The position numbers and the translations under genes are program-made. A DNA stretch of 64,000 nucleotides from Thalassotalea sp. ND16A (GTDB lineage Bacteria; Pseudomonadota; Gammaproteobacteria; Enterobacterales; Alteromonadaceae): assembly GCF_000764205.1 (NCBI RefSeq), contig NZ_JQDZ01000123.1:124001-188000 (forward strand). The letters run 5' to 3'. Below, in pieces: positions 17,570 to 27,096 of the stretch; within the stretch, counting starts at the first letter, position 1; every line of letters begins with the position of its first letter. The notes below the pieces were generated by a model. That model ran no database searches and had not been told where the DNA came from. It saw only the letters and a list, made by a program, of their open reading frames with translations.

Positions 17570-18130
17570 ATGAGCAGAAGCAAAAAATCACGTAAACCAG
17601 GCCGCATGAAGTCTGAAAGTGCACCCAAAAAGGTAGTTTTGGAAGAAAAAGAACCAAGAGCTAGGAAGACCTCTGGTAATAAAGCCGGTACCAGACAGCA
17701 AGTAGCAAAAGACAAAGCTATTAGCAGCGATAATGCGACAGCTAAGGATCCTCGAATTGGCAGTAAAAAACCAATTGATTTAGGTATTGTGTTAACGCCG
17801 GTAAAAAAAGTGAAAAAGCAAGAGCCGCCGGCTAAAGCCAGTGTGGCGCCAATCAAAGTGATTGATGATTCAGAAAATTTGGAACAAGAATTATTAGCCA
17901 TCGAAAGTAATGTCGAATTACAACAGGTAGCGGCAAAAGTTGATAGTGGGGAAGAGGTTTCTGAACAAGAAGCAGAGTTACTGGCAACGTCACTGGAAAG
18001 ATATCAGCAACTCATTGAAAAATTAGGTTTAGAAAATGATGAAGCTAGTGAAGCTGCTGAAGAAACAGACCCGGAAGATGAACTGTGGGATAAATTAGAC
18101 AGTTCAGATTTATCTGATTTTAAAGAGTAA
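17570..18130 (+). CDS. yihI: Der GTPase-activating protein YihI
   Basis: 186 residues from ATG 17570. The N terminus is very basic and disordered (MSRSKKSRKPGRMKSES). The family signature KDPRIGSKKPIDLGI follows, then an acidic, helical C-terminal half (LEQELLAIESNVELQQV, LERYQQLIEKLGL) ending in an Asp/Glu-rich tail. YihI stimulates the GTPase Der and thereby modulates 50S ribosome assembly. The open frame starts at a TTG six codons earlier, but the ATG matches the family N terminus. First gene of yihI-DUF2489-dksA-like, with hemN further on. Confidence 0.93.
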   Translation: MSRSKKSRKPGRMKSESAPKKVVLEEKEPRARKTSGNKAGTRQQVAKDKAISSDNATAKDPRIGSKKPIDLGIVLTPVKKVKKQEPPAKASVAPIKVIDDSENLEQELLAIESNVELQQVAAKVDSGEEVSEQEAELLATSLERYQQLIEKLGLENDEASEAAEETDPEDELWDKLDSSDLSDFKE

Positions 18131-18138
18131 AACTGTTA

Positions 18139-18633
18139 GTGACCACATTACACATTGCATTACTGTGTCTGGCTGCAGTAGTGATCATCATTCTTGCCAG
18201 CTATGCGACATTACTTTTATTAAAACTACGCCAACAAAAACAACAGCAACTTCTGGCTAGCCGGCAAGAACAGCTCAAGCAAATGGCAAGAGACGTTAAA
18301 ACGGTTAATTCGATAGTATTAATTGCAAAAGCGGTAAATCAAAAGCAATGTGAGATCTCTGAAGGCTGTTGGCGCTTATCGGTGTTGATGGAATCATTGC
18401 CGCAACAAAGTCAGCAGTTAAAATTAAAATTTCCTGCTATATTTAAGTTATACAGCAAAATCAGCCACATGCCGATCCTTGATGCCCGCAAGCAACTGAC
18501 TAAACAAGAAAAGTTAAAACTTGATTTAGAGCGAATGACGGCTGAAGAAGAGCTGGAACAGGCGGTATTAGAAGATATTGCTAACCTTGTGCCTTTTGCG
18601 CATTCACTACAACAAGAGCTAAATAAACAATAA
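18139..18633 (+). CDS. DUF2489 family membrane-anchored protein
   Basis: 164 residues starting at a GTG eight bases after yihI. One N-terminal membrane helix (about residues 5-30) is followed by a basic, Gln-rich cytoplasmic segment and a helical domain (SIVLIAKAVNQKQCEISEGCWRLSVLME) typical of DUF2489. Function unknown. The tight spacing and recurrent neighbourhood with yihI and hemN suggest co-transcription. Confidence 0.8.
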   Translation: MTTLHIALLCLAAVVIIILASYATLLLLKLRQQKQQQLLASRQEQLKQMARDVKTVNSIVLIAKAVNQKQCEISEGCWRLSVLMESLPQQSQQLKLKFPAIFKLYSKISHMPILDARKQLTKQEKLKLDLERMTAEEELEQAVLEDIANLVPFAHSLQQELNKQ

Positions 18634-18651
18634 TAGCAGCGGAGCTGAATT

Positions 18652-18963
18652 ATGTCTGAGCAACTAAAAACAGAATTCACTAAACGAATCATAGAACTTC
18701 AAACTCGAGTAGATTCAATCCATGGCGATTTTGCCGAAGGTAGAGCCGCTGACTGGTCAGAACAGGCCGGTGAAAGAGAGAATGATGAAGTATTGAATGC
18801 GTTAGAATCGGAAGCAAAGATTGAAATACAGCAGCTTTCTAACGCGATTGCTCGTATTGACAGAGGGTCGTATGGGCAATGTGCATCTTGTGGTGAAGAT
18901 ATCGCTACCGAGCGATTAAAGGTACAGCCGGCGGCAACAAAATGCATTGAATGTGCCGATTAG
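18652..18963 (+). CDS. DksA/TraR-type C4 zinc-finger protein
   Basis: 103 residues. An N-terminal helical part carries DWSEQAGERENDEVLNAL (about 35-52), followed by the YGQCASCGEDIATERL...CIECAD zinc finger (four Cys, CxxC-x17-CxxC) of the TraR/DksA family. It is shorter than DksA itself (151 in E. coli) and lacks most of the coiled coil. Family members bind the RNA polymerase secondary channel. Whether this one does so cannot be told from sequence. Starts 18 bases after the DUF2489 gene. Confidence 0.82.
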   Translation: MSEQLKTEFTKRIIELQTRVDSIHGDFAEGRAADWSEQAGERENDEVLNALESEAKIEIQQLSNAIARIDRGSYGQCASCGEDIATERLKVQPAATKCIECAD

Positions 18964-19113
18964 CAGCGGTTTAACTTTAGTCCTTATTATGACATTTCCA
19001 GATGATTAAAATTATTTTTGGTGCGAACGAATTATTAAATCATTGCGCTTGATCAATACCACTTAAGCTGAATATATTTATACTGCAATCCTTAATAGAA
19101 AAAGGTTTGTACA

Positions 19114-20484
19114 ATGTCATATAGTGAAATGTTTTCCCCAGAGTTATTAGCGAAATATAATGTTAGTGGTCCACGATATACTTCATATCCAACCGCTTTA
19201 GAATTCAACGACAACTTCAGTGAAACTGATTTAGTCACCGCGGTAAATAACTCTGCATCTCACGAATTATCTTTGTACGTTCATATCCCGTTTTGTCATA
19301 GTCTTTGCTATTACTGTGGTTGTAATAAAATAATTACACGGCAAACCTCGAAATCTGATGAATATCTAAATTATTTATTTAAAGAAATTGATGCCAGAGC
19401 ATCTTTGTTTAAAGATTATCAAGTTAAACAATTGCATTGGGGCGGCGGTACACCAACATTTTTAACGAAACAACAAATAACCCGATTAGTAACGAAACTA
19501 AAGGCATCGTTCAACTTTACTGATTCTGTGGAAATGAGCATCGAAGTAGATCCACGAAAAATAGAATTGGACCTGGTTGATCATCTATTTGATGAGGGCT
19601 TTAATCGCCTTAGTATTGGTGTACAAGATACTGATTTAAAAGTACAAGAAGCGATTAATCGGGTGCAAAGTACAGAGTTTATCACCGACTTGGTCCATCG
19701 TGCGAAAGCGGTAGGATTTCGTTCTGTAAACCTGGATTTAATTTATGGATTGCCACATCAGACGGTGGAAACTTTTGCCAATACGATGAAAGCAGTAAAA
19801 ATTATGGATCCGGATAGAATTTCGTTGTTCAGTTATGCCCATCTGCCTAGTCGATTTGCAGCACAGCGAAAAATCAAAGATGAATGGATGCCTAATGCTG
19901 AGCAAAAATTTGCCTTGATGCAATTTGCCATTGAATCATTTATCGACCTTGGGTACGAGTTTATCGGCATGGATCATTTTGCCAAACCAGAAGATGAATT
20001 AGCCATTGCTCAACGCGAAGGCAAGTTACACCGTAACTTCCAGGGTTACACCACACTTGGCGACTGTGACCTTCTGGCCCTGGGGGTATCATCAATTAGC
20101 GCGATTGGCCAAAGCTTTAGCCAAAATAGTAAAACTTTGAATGAATACTACGAAATGGTTGAAGCCAAAGGTAATGCCTTAGAAAAAGGCATAGTAACGA
20201 CCACTGACGATGTGATCAGAGCTACTGTGATTAAAGAGCTAATGTGTAATTTTAGTTTGCAAAAATCGGCAATTGAACAGCAATTTGATATTAACTTTGA
20301 TCAGTATTTTGCCGACGATATCACGAGTTTAGCGACCTTTATTAATGATGGTTTGCTAGTAAATAACGAGAAAGAAATTGTCGTTGTGGCAAAGGGGCGT
20401 TTATTAATTCGTAATATCTGTATGTCGTTTGATGCCTATTTAAAAACAAAGTTACATCAACAGCGCTTCTCGCGAGTGATATGA
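19114..20484 (+). CDS. hemN: Oxygen-independent coproporphyrinogen III oxidase
   Basis: 456 residues, the HemN length. Radical SAM enzyme of anaerobic heme synthesis. The N terminus has NVSGPRYTSYPTALEF, and the cluster motif is CHSLCYYCGCN (CxxxCxxC plus the extra Cys), about residues 62-72. HWGGGTPTFL and GVQDTDLKVQEAINR follow, then a HemN C-terminal domain. It ends at TGA 20482-20484, overlapped by the start of a palindromic element that may act as a terminator. In E. coli hemN is also downstream of yihI. Confidence 0.96.
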   Translation: MSYSEMFSPELLAKYNVSGPRYTSYPTALEFNDNFSETDLVTAVNNSASHELSLYVHIPFCHSLCYYCGCNKIITRQTSKSDEYLNYLFKEIDARASLFKDYQVKQLHWGGGTPTFLTKQQITRLVTKLKASFNFTDSVEMSIEVDPRKIELDLVDHLFDEGFNRLSIGVQDTDLKVQEAINRVQSTEFITDLVHRAKAVGFRSVNLDLIYGLPHQTVETFANTMKAVKIMDPDRISLFSYAHLPSRFAAQRKIKDEWMPNAEQKFALMQFAIESFIDLGYEFIGMDHFAKPEDELAIAQREGKLHRNFQGYTTLGDCDLLALGVSSISAIGQSFSQNSKTLNEYYEMVEAKGNALEKGIVTTTDDVIRATVIKELMCNFSLQKSAIEQQFDINFDQYFADDITSLATFINDGLLVNNEKEIVVVAKGRLLIRNICMSFDAYLKTKLHQQRFSRVI

Positions 20485-20546
20485 TACCAATTCTACTGAG
20501 CCTGTTAATTCTCACTGAGTGGGAAGAAACTAAGTAGACTTGGTAT
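20484..20546. repeat. Palindromic intergenic element (ATACCAA...TTGGTAT), copy B
   Basis: 63 bases with nearly matching 17-base ends (ATACCAATTCTACTGAG against the complement of CTAAGTAGACTTGGTAT, 15 of 17). The core contains CACTGAGTGGGAAG, shared with the element at 14761. It lies between the convergent hemN and DUF1285 genes, where a hairpin could serve both as terminator. Confidence 0.65.
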
Positions 20547-20547
20547 A

Positions 20548-21084
20548 TTATTTAATATCCCCTAAACTAAATGCAAGGCCGGCACTGTGAATGAGCAATT
20601 GCTGGCCATATTCTGTCTCTACTAAATCAGCGATTTCCGCCCATTGATAAAATACATTTCGATGTATTGCCGCAAACAAGTTTCGCCTTACTCTCACCTG
20701 TAAATTTCCCTGCTTATCAAAGCTTAACGGATATTGATCATTAATGATCAGGTTATCACCGGTATTGGTTGTTAATTCGATAGTGTTTGGGGTTAAATCC
20801 GGCAGGTATTGCCAATGAGTAATAATAAAGGGTTTATCTTCGACATTAATTTTTAGTTTCTCTACCGGCGTCACTAAAAAGTAATCATCATGCTCTTTTT
20901 TAATCACCGTAGAAAATAGTTTTACTAGCCGCTCTCTGCTAATAACACTGCCCTGATGCAACCAACTGCCATCGGCTTGTATCGTTAAACCCATTTCGCC
21001 ACAATAAGGAGGATCCCATAATTCAACCGGCGGCATCGCATCTTCTTGAGCGGATAATTGTTTACAGATGCTTTCTAATGACAT
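20548..21084 (-). CDS. DUF1285 family protein
   Basis: 178 residues, soluble. The block DPPYCGEMGLTIQADGSWLHQGSVISRERLVKLFSTVI followed by YFLVTPVEKLKINVEDKPFI is the signature of DUF1285, a small alpha/beta family found in many gammaproteobacteria and Pseudomonas. No biochemical role can be read from it. Convergent with hemN. The start at 21084 follows a short gap of 66 bases from the cyclase gene on the same strand, so the two may be co-transcribed. Confidence 0.85.
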   Translation of the reverse strand: MSLESICKQLSAQEDAMPPVELWDPPYCGEMGLTIQADGSWLHQGSVISRERLVKLFSTVIKKEHDDYFLVTPVEKLKINVEDKPFIITHWQYLPDLTPNTIELTTNTGDNLIINDQYPLSFDKQGNLQVRVRRNLFAAIHRNVFYQWAEIADLVETEYGQQLLIHSAGLAFSLGDIK

Positions 21085-21150
21085 TAATGCACTCGTTTTG
21101 AGGGGGAAATTTGATATAACTATAGCATTTTAGTGGCTAAAGTAATGAGC

Positions 21151-22962
21151 TTAGGCGGCGTAATTGGTGACTCTATTCTTGCCCTCGGCTTTTGAAATAT
21201 ACATCGCTTTGTCGGCTTTCTTTATTACTGTATCTAAGGTGTCGCCAACTCCAACCTGAGCGATACCGATACTGACGGTGGTTGAAAACTCTAATTCATC
21301 AAATAACACGACACACTCCTCAATGGATATTCTAAGCCGCTCAGCCAGATTATAGGCATCCCCTATGGTATTGTCATGACAGCCAATCATAAATTCTTCA
21401 CCGCCGACTCGACCACAAAAATCACTGGCACGGATGATACTGCGGGTTAAATCACCAATTTCCTTAAGCATTTGATCCCCTGCCGGATGGCCATATTGAT
21501 CATTAATCAATTTAAAATTATCAATATCAAAGGCAATAAAAGTTAGCGGTTTATCCTGTCTATTGCTTTGTGCTACCGCCATTGTTGCTAAATTCATAAA
21601 GGCACGACGATTTGGCAGATGGGTAAGCATGTCCGTTCGAGCTTCAAATTCCGCTTGCTCTTTGGCGACTTTTAATTTTTGATTTTGGTTTTTAACCTGC
21701 TCTTGTAAAGCATAAGCTTGCTCGTAAGCGACTGAAACTGTGTCTAAATCTTCGGTTGAACCTTCTTCGTAATGGTTTTTAGCTTTTACGTACATAGCCC
21801 ACATTAAACACGTTAACTGGGCCAGCATTCCCATTGTTGGTAAAAATACCAAACCATAATTAGGACTAATCCAGCCCCAGGTTTGCAAATTTGTACTGAG
21901 TAAAATTATGAACAATAATGATTTTGCCAACACCATAGTGAGCATTTTCTTCTCACCTAATACGCCACAATAAAAGGCGGCAATTATCGCTACCGGAAAG
22001 GTAAATACCGTCAATTGTTGAATTTGCATAGCAAGTTCATGAAAGCCGAAAATGGCAACAGGTAGGGCAATTAAGACTAAAGATAACGATATATGCATCG
22101 CTTTATCGGCGATTAATGAATGGTAAGCAGCATTACTATAAACTCTGATAAATTGCACACCTGCAGCCATCATTATGATCATTGATATGGTGCCAAGGGG
22201 ATGAAAGCCCATGTTTGGAATATAAAGGTTCAGTATTCCTGTGGTCAGTCCGAGTACTGGCAATGAACTCAGTGCGAACAAGATATACCAAAGGAAAAAT
22301 TTTTCTTTTAAGAATTTCCAAAAAGTAAAACTGAGAAAAGAAGACAGTACAATAAAACTTACCACAAGACCAAAAATGATGTGTTCAATATTTGAAGCCG
22401 CAACGATGGTCTTGGTTGACCACACTCTAAAAGAAGAGAACCTCGGGGTTGCGACATCACTGAACGTTTCGAGTAAAATCTCTTTACTTTCATTTGGGCC
22501 AATTTCAAGAGGAAGAGCGACCCTTGGAAAGGCGATAGCACGACTTCCACCACTGTCAAATAGTGCATTTTTAATGACTTGAAATTCTTCGCCGCTATTT
22601 TCCGTTCTTTGATATAAAACGACGGTCGAGGGTAAATGGTAGGGATACTCTAAATAAATAACAATTTTACGATTGCTGAAGTTTTTAATTTTGGTTTTAA
22701 GCCACACAGAACCGGCAAAATTACCTAGCCAAGGGGCATTATTGTTTGTTTCTTCAAAACCTTCCTCTTTCAACCAGACTTGTTCCGCGATTAACTGTGA
22801 TTGATCATCAATTAGGAATGTTGTCTGACCTTCAATAGTTTGACCATTTTCAGACCCATCTACTGCAATTTCAGGCAAACTATTTGTGCTATAGCAAACG
22901 CCTGAAATTAGGGTAAGTAAAATAATAAATATTAATTTATATAGAGTAATGATCTGTTTCAT
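21151..22962 (-). CDS. 7TM-DISM sensor diguanylate cyclase
   Basis: 603 residues. Signal peptide (about 1-25, cleaved near CYS), a periplasmic 7TMR-DISMED2 type beta domain (about 35-175), then seven membrane helices (about 185-385), a short coiled coil and a C-terminal GGDEF domain (about 430-600). The active motif is GGEEF (in CGRVGGEEFMIG), with RTDMLTHLPNRRAFM and DIDNFKLINDQYGHPAGD before it. This architecture makes c-di-GMP in response to an extracytoplasmic, perhaps carbohydrate-like, ligand. No RxxD inhibitory site is evident before GGEEF. Confidence 0.92.
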   Translation of the reverse strand: MKQIITLYKLIFIILLTLISGVCYSTNSLPEIAVDGSENGQTIEGQTTFLIDDQSQLIAEQVWLKEEGFEETNNNAPWLGNFAGSVWLKTKIKNFSNRKIVIYLEYPYHLPSTVVLYQRTENSGEEFQVIKNALFDSGGSRAIAFPRVALPLEIGPNESKEILLETFSDVATPRFSSFRVWSTKTIVAASNIEHIIFGLVVSFIVLSSFLSFTFWKFLKEKFFLWYILFALSSLPVLGLTTGILNLYIPNMGFHPLGTISMIIMMAAGVQFIRVYSNAAYHSLIADKAMHISLSLVLIALPVAIFGFHELAMQIQQLTVFTFPVAIIAAFYCGVLGEKKMLTMVLAKSLLFIILLSTNLQTWGWISPNYGLVFLPTMGMLAQLTCLMWAMYVKAKNHYEEGSTEDLDTVSVAYEQAYALQEQVKNQNQKLKVAKEQAEFEARTDMLTHLPNRRAFMNLATMAVAQSNRQDKPLTFIAFDIDNFKLINDQYGHPAGDQMLKEIGDLTRSIIRASDFCGRVGGEEFMIGCHDNTIGDAYNLAERLRISIEECVVLFDELEFSTTVSIGIAQVGVGDTLDTVIKKADKAMYISKAEGKNRVTNYAA

Positions 22963-23263
22963 TCGATTAATTTTTTTTCTTATATAGATTAAATCTATCA
23001 GGTTTTTTAAAAAAAGGTAAATTAACGGTTAATAAAATTTAATAAATCTGCATTTGTATCAGCAAGAGTTTTTAGCCTGTTGAAATATCAGTTGTCAGTA
23101 TAAGCATCAATCAGGGTCAGAATTTTTAAAATATTATCAATTATCTTTCCCCTTTAAATGATTGTTCACTCGGCAGAGTAATGCTGACAACCTGCATTTT
23201 GGCTGAAAAATGAAAGCAATTTTTAAAAATGATGAAATATAGTCAGTTTGTCTCTATTATTAC
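22963..23263. other. AT-rich gap upstream of the cyclase and tRNA-His
   Basis: About 300 bases with no ORF, tRNA or clear hairpin. It presumably holds the promoter of the cyclase gene. Nothing else is recognised. Confidence 0.3.
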
Positions 23264-23291
23264 TTGAAAATTATCCTGTAACTAATATACA
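23264..23291 (+). promoter_or_regulatory. Predicted tRNA-His promoter
   Basis: TTGAAA (23264-23269), a 16-base spacer and TATACA (23286-23291), followed by a GC-rich CCGCGC discriminator typical of stringently controlled stable-RNA promoters. The predicted start lies about 70 bases before the tRNA. Confidence 0.55.
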
Positions 23292-23368
23292 ATCCGCGCA
23301 CTGATTCAAACCTAGCTTTGACACAGTACACGCAGCACCCGTAGATAACGCCTGTTATGTACATCAGT

Positions 23369-23445
23369 GGTGGCTATAGCTCAGTTGGTAGAGCCCCGGA
23401 TTGTGATTCCGGTTGTCGTGGGTTCAAATCCCATTAGCCACCCCA
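23369..23445 (+). tRNA. tRNA-His (GTG anticodon)
   Basis: The cloverleaf is complete: acceptor arms GTGGCTA and TAGCCAC, D arm with GCTCAGTTGGTAGAGC, anticodon stem around ATTGTGATT, T arm GGGTTCAAATCCC, and an encoded CCA. The extra G at position -1 (23369) opposite C73 is the hallmark of tRNA-His. It is nearly identical to the E. coli gene. It is followed immediately by three tandem repeats of its 3' tail. Confidence 0.97.
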
Positions 23446-23777
23446 TTTTTCTTAGTTCAGCAATCCCTCAAAAAAATATTGAAATAAGTCCACGACAGAA
23501 TCACCAGTGATTCCACTCTCGATCACCGTGAGTTCAAATCCCATTAGCCACCCCATTTTTCTTAGTTCAGCAATCCCTCAAAAAAAATATTGAAATAAGT
23601 CCACGACAGAATCACCAGTGATTCCACTCTCGATCACCGTGAGTTCAAATCCCATTAGCCACCCCATTTTTCTTAGTTCAGCAATCCCTCAAAAAAAATA
23701 TTGAAATAAGTCCACGACAGAATCACCAGTGATTCCACTCTCGATCACCGTGAGTTCAAATCCCATTAGCCGGCCCA
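23446..23777 (+). repeat. Three tandem 110-111-bp repeats ending in the tRNA-His 3' tail
   Basis: Copies at 23446-23555, 23556-23666 and 23667-23777. Each has a 5' spacer with TTCTTAGTTCAGCAATCCC, an A tract of 7 or 8 and a perfect hairpin GAATCACcaGTGATTC. It then resumes with GTGATTCC and ends with GTTCAAATCCCATTAGCCACCCCA in two blocks, matching the true tRNA from its anticodon to CCA with a changed variable region. The last copy is mutated at its end (CCGGCCCA). The 5' half of the tRNA is absent, so these are not functional tRNAs. The organisation recalls the rtT repeats after tyrT of E. coli. Confidence 0.93.
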
Positions 23778-24076
23778 TTTTTTTATAGCTAAAACATCCG
23801 CAAACGTCAATATTAACAAGGCTTATAGCCAAGTTTTCTTTTGCAAAAATGCTGAGGAAACCTAATCAAATTAAACAATCATAAATTGTTCATGCAATTT
23901 ACCTTGTTAGCAGCCTCCAGCCTGGTTCTGATAAGTTTTTTTGTAGTATTTCCCCCACAACATGGCATAGAGTAGTGATTAGCGATCACATTAGCCTGGT
24001 TCGCTGGGTTCAAATAACCTGTTCCAAACACCATCAACCATTATAAAAATTTAACGAATAAAAACCGGAGTCCAAT
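23778..24076. other. Gap between the tRNA tail repeats and the ggt gene
   Basis: No ORF or strong hairpin. A seven-T run follows the last tRNA-tail copy and could aid transcription termination. An AACCGGAG ribosome binding site for the following gene is at the right end. Confidence 0.3.
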
Positions 24077-25777
24077 ATGAATAAAACGGTCAGCTTAGTT
24101 ATTTTGACGCTTTGCTTTTTTGTTTCGGCTTGCTCACCCCCTCAGCAAAAGGTTACCGAGTCTAAGGTAAAGTCATCTCAGGCGGCGGTTGCAATTCCCG
24201 ATAAATATGGAGCACAGGTGGCGGAAGATATTTTGCGCGCTGGTGGCAATGCCGTCGATGCGGCTGTCGCTACTGGTTTTGCCTTAGCGGTAACCTATAT
24301 CGACGCAGGTAATATTGGCGGCGGTGGCTTTATGCTGATTTATATGGATGGCGAGCCGGTATTTTTAGATTGTCGGGAAACTGCGCCCTTGGCAGCTCAT
24401 CGCGATATGTTTCTCGACGATAACGGTAATGTTATCGACAAAGCCAGTCTGATCGGTCCCAAGGCCGCCGGCGTACCCGGTACCGTTGCCGGTTTTTGGG
24501 CAGCCCACCAGCGCTACGGCAAACTTCCCTGGAAGGCGGTTGTTGCGCCGGCAATCAAACTCGCCGAAGAAGGCTTTATGCCGGCTAAAATCCTGGTTGA
24601 CGATATCCATAATTATCAAGACCGGTTTGCCGGCCGTACCAATTTCTCGGCTCATTTCGCAGCGATAACACAAGGCCAGGCTTTTAAACAGCCGGCGCTT
24701 GCGGCTACCTTAAAACGCATCGCCAGTGAAGGCGACAAAGATTTTTATCATGGCGAAACCGCCAAATTACTGGTCGCCCAGATGGCTCGCAGTGGCGGCA
24801 TAATCAGCGCCCAAGACTTGGCTGAATACCAAGCAGTGTGGCGCGAGCCGTTAACGGCGAACTGGCGCGACTATCAAATTTTATCTTCACCACCACCAAG
24901 TTCCGGTGGTTTTGGGGTGATTCAATTGTTAAAAATGAAAGATGTACTGGCGCAGCAATTTAAAGGTCTCGAGCATAACTCGCCGCAATATGTTCATCTG
25001 GTGGCCGAAATGGAAAAACGAGTATTCGCTGATCGTGCTGAATATTTGGGTGATCCTGCCTTTGTCGACATCGATATCAGCCAATTGATCAGTGACAGCT
25101 ATATCGAACGCCGTGCTTTGGAAGTCAATCCGACGGATATCTCTGCGCTGGATTCTGTTGGCCCGGGTTTACATTCGCCCAATACCACCCATTATTCCAT
25201 TGTCGACAGTGATGGCAATGCCGTATCGAATACCTATACCATCAACTGGGCATACGGTTCCGGTGTCGTTGTTGAAGGCGCGGGTTTTTTGTTGAACAAT
25301 GAAATGGATGACTTTAGCGTCAAGCCTGGTGTACCGAATGTGTTTGGTGTGGTGGGTAATGTCGCCAATGAAATCCAGCCTGGTAAGCGCATGTTGTCTT
25401 CAATGTCACCGACTATTCTGTTGCAAAACAACAAGCCGGTGATGGTGATAGGTACTCCGGGAGGCTCGACAATATTTACCTCGGTGTTCCAAACTATTGT
25501 GAATATCATTGATTTTAACATGTCGCCTGTGGCAGCCGCAGGTGCGAGCCGTTTTCACCATCAACTTCAGCCCGCAGACCTTGTCACCCAGAGTCCTTCT
25601 CGGCCGTTGCCCAAAGAAACCATCAATGAGCTGAATAAACGTGGCTATCGGGTTGAGCCGCACAATTGGGAGTTTGGTGATATTCAGGTGATTTGGCTTA
25701 ACGATGGACAACTTCAACCGGCCTCTGATCCAAGAGATCGCGGTGTATCTAAGGTGCTCAGCCTGGATAAACCGTGA
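24077..25777 (+). CDS. ggt: Gamma-glutamyltransferase (lipoprotein form)
   Basis: 566 residues. A lipoprotein signal peptide ends in the lipobox FVSAC (Cys about 19), so the enzyme is probably anchored facing the periplasm. Ntn-hydrolase of the GGT family: NAVDAAVATGFALAV near the N terminus, the autoprocessing site in NTTHYSIVDSDGNAVS (second Thr is the new N-terminal nucleophile, about residue 376), and GGSTIFTSVFQTIVN near the C terminus. It hydrolyses glutathione and gamma-glutamyl compounds. GC content is somewhat higher than its surroundings. Not visibly in an operon. Confidence 0.93.
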   Translation: MNKTVSLVILTLCFFVSACSPPQQKVTESKVKSSQAAVAIPDKYGAQVAEDILRAGGNAVDAAVATGFALAVTYIDAGNIGGGGFMLIYMDGEPVFLDCRETAPLAAHRDMFLDDNGNVIDKASLIGPKAAGVPGTVAGFWAAHQRYGKLPWKAVVAPAIKLAEEGFMPAKILVDDIHNYQDRFAGRTNFSAHFAAITQGQAFKQPALAATLKRIASEGDKDFYHGETAKLLVAQMARSGGIISAQDLAEYQAVWREPLTANWRDYQILSSPPPSSGGFGVIQLLKMKDVLAQQFKGLEHNSPQYVHLVAEMEKRVFADRAEYLGDPAFVDIDISQLISDSYIERRALEVNPTDISALDSVGPGLHSPNTTHYSIVDSDGNAVSNTYTINWAYGSGVVVEGAGFLLNNEMDDFSVKPGVPNVFGVVGNVANEIQPGKRMLSSMSPTILLQNNKPVMVIGTPGGSTIFTSVFQTIVNIIDFNMSPVAAAGASRFHHQLQPADLVTQSPSRPLPKETINELNKRGYRVEPHNWEFGDIQVIWLNDGQLQPASDPRDRGVSKVLSLDKP

Positions 25778-25796
25778 GCAATAAGCTTGAGAGCGA

Positions 25797-25829
25797 ATTG
25801 GGGATACCCTGCACCGGTTATCCCAATAG
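25797..25829 (+). terminator. Imperfect hairpin after ggt
   Basis: ATTGGGGATACC and GGTTATCCCAAT form an imperfect inverted repeat about 20 bases after the ggt stop. The T run is poor, so it may be a weak terminator or a transcript-stabilising hairpin. Confidence 0.45.
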
Positions 25830-26045
25830 CAATGCTGTTTTATTTTATGTTAGAACCTTAGGCAGCAAGAAAATGCTTATTCTTTAGTCTAAATATGTGC
25901 ATTCTACCATGGTGTAATGTTCAAATTTAAATCGCTCAGTGTATAGTGTTTGTTATAAATGAGAAAAATGAACAGACAAAATTCACATTTAAAAGTAGAT
26001 TGCTAACAGCAGGTCGAGTATAGAACCTTTAAGGAGAACAGATTA

Positions 26046-27068
26046 ATGCAAAACAAAACCGCAAGAAATTTTTTTAAAGCACTGGCTGTTGGTGCACCAA
26101 AACCTTACCAGGAGCTGCCGACACGCTTAGAGCGAATGATTCATTTTTTCCCGCCGCAGGTTGAAAAAATGCGCGCGAAAGTCCCCGAGATGGCAAAAAA
26201 CGTTGATGTTATTTTAGGTAATTTAGAAGACGCAATTCCTGCTGATTCGAAAGAAGCAGCACGCGCAGGCTTGATAGAAGTTGCCCGCAGCACTGATTTT
26301 GGCACCACCGGCTTGTGGGTACGGATTAACTGCTTAAATTCACCCTGGGGTTTAGAAGACATCACTGAGTTGATGAATGCCATCGGCGACAAGTTAGACG
26401 TTATCATGTTGCCAAAAGTCGATGGTGCCTGGGATATTCATTATTTAGATCAGCTCTTGGCCCAGCTAGAAGCCAGAAACAATATTAAAAAACCGGTATT
26501 AATTCACGCCATTTTAGAAACCGCAGAAGGGGTAAAAAACGTCGAAGACATCGCAGCTGCCAGCCCCCGCATGCACGGCATGAGTCTTGGTCCTGCCGAT
26601 TTAGCGGCCTCTCGCGGGATGAAAACCACTCGTGTTGGTGGTGGTCACCCTTTTTATGGCATGTTAGCCGATCCGACTGAAGACGGTGCTGATCGCGCCT
26701 TCTTCCAGCAAGATCCCTGGCATTACACCATAGCCAAAATGGTAGATGCCTGTATGGCCAATGGCATCAAGCCTTTTTATGGCCCATTTGGTGACTTTTC
26801 AGACGATGATGCCTGCCGGGCGCAATTTCGAAATGCCTTTTTATTGGGTTGCATGGGGGCCTGGTCTTTGCATCCAAAGCAAATTACCATCGCCAAAGAG
26901 GTGTTTTCACCAGACTTGGAAGAAGTGGCATTTGCCAAGCGCATACTTGCAGCCATGCCAGATGGCACTGGTGCGGTAATGATTGACGGTAAAATGCAAG
27001 ACGATGCTACCTGGAAGCAAGCCAAGGTAATTGTTGATTTAGCGAAACTGGTTGATGAAAAGGGCTAA
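26046..27068 (+). CDS. HpcH/HpaI aldolase/citrate lyase family protein, malyl-CoA lyase-like
   Basis: 340 residues, soluble. TIM-barrel CitE-type lyase. It has [18 protein letters not shown] (acidic metal/CoA region), [44 protein letters not shown] in two blocks, [14 protein letters not shown], and the C-terminal [15 protein letters not shown] and [16 protein letters not shown]. The last two are close to the L-malyl-CoA/beta-methylmalyl-CoA lyases of Rhodobacter, so C-C cleavage of a malyl-CoA-like thioester is likely. No glyoxylate-cycle or ethylmalonyl-CoA genes lie nearby to fix the substrate. AAGGAG ribosome binding site 11 bases before ATG 26046. Confidence 0.85.
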   Translation: MQNKTARNFFKALAVGAPKPYQELPTRLERMIHFFPPQVEKMRAKVPEMAKNVDVILGNLEDAIPADSKEAARAGLIEVARSTDFGTTGLWVRINCLNSPWGLEDITELMNAIGDKLDVIMLPKVDGAWDIHYLDQLLAQLEARNNIKKPVLIHAILETAEGVKNVEDIAAASPRMHGMSLGPADLAASRGMKTTRVGGGHPFYGMLADPTEDGADRAFFQQDPWHYTIAKMVDACMANGIKPFYGPFGDFSDDDACRAQFRNAFLLGCMGAWSLHPKQITIAKEVFSPDLEEVAFAKRILAAMPDGTGAVMIDGKMQDDATWKQAKVIVDLAKLVDEKG

Positions 27069-27096
27069 CTCTTTGCCGATGTTTTTTTAGCCGGCG

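Noticed and set aside
23556-23777. Additional tRNA-His genes in the repeats
   Set aside because: The copies lack the 5' half, D arm and a correct anticodon stem, so they are tail repeats, not tRNAs.
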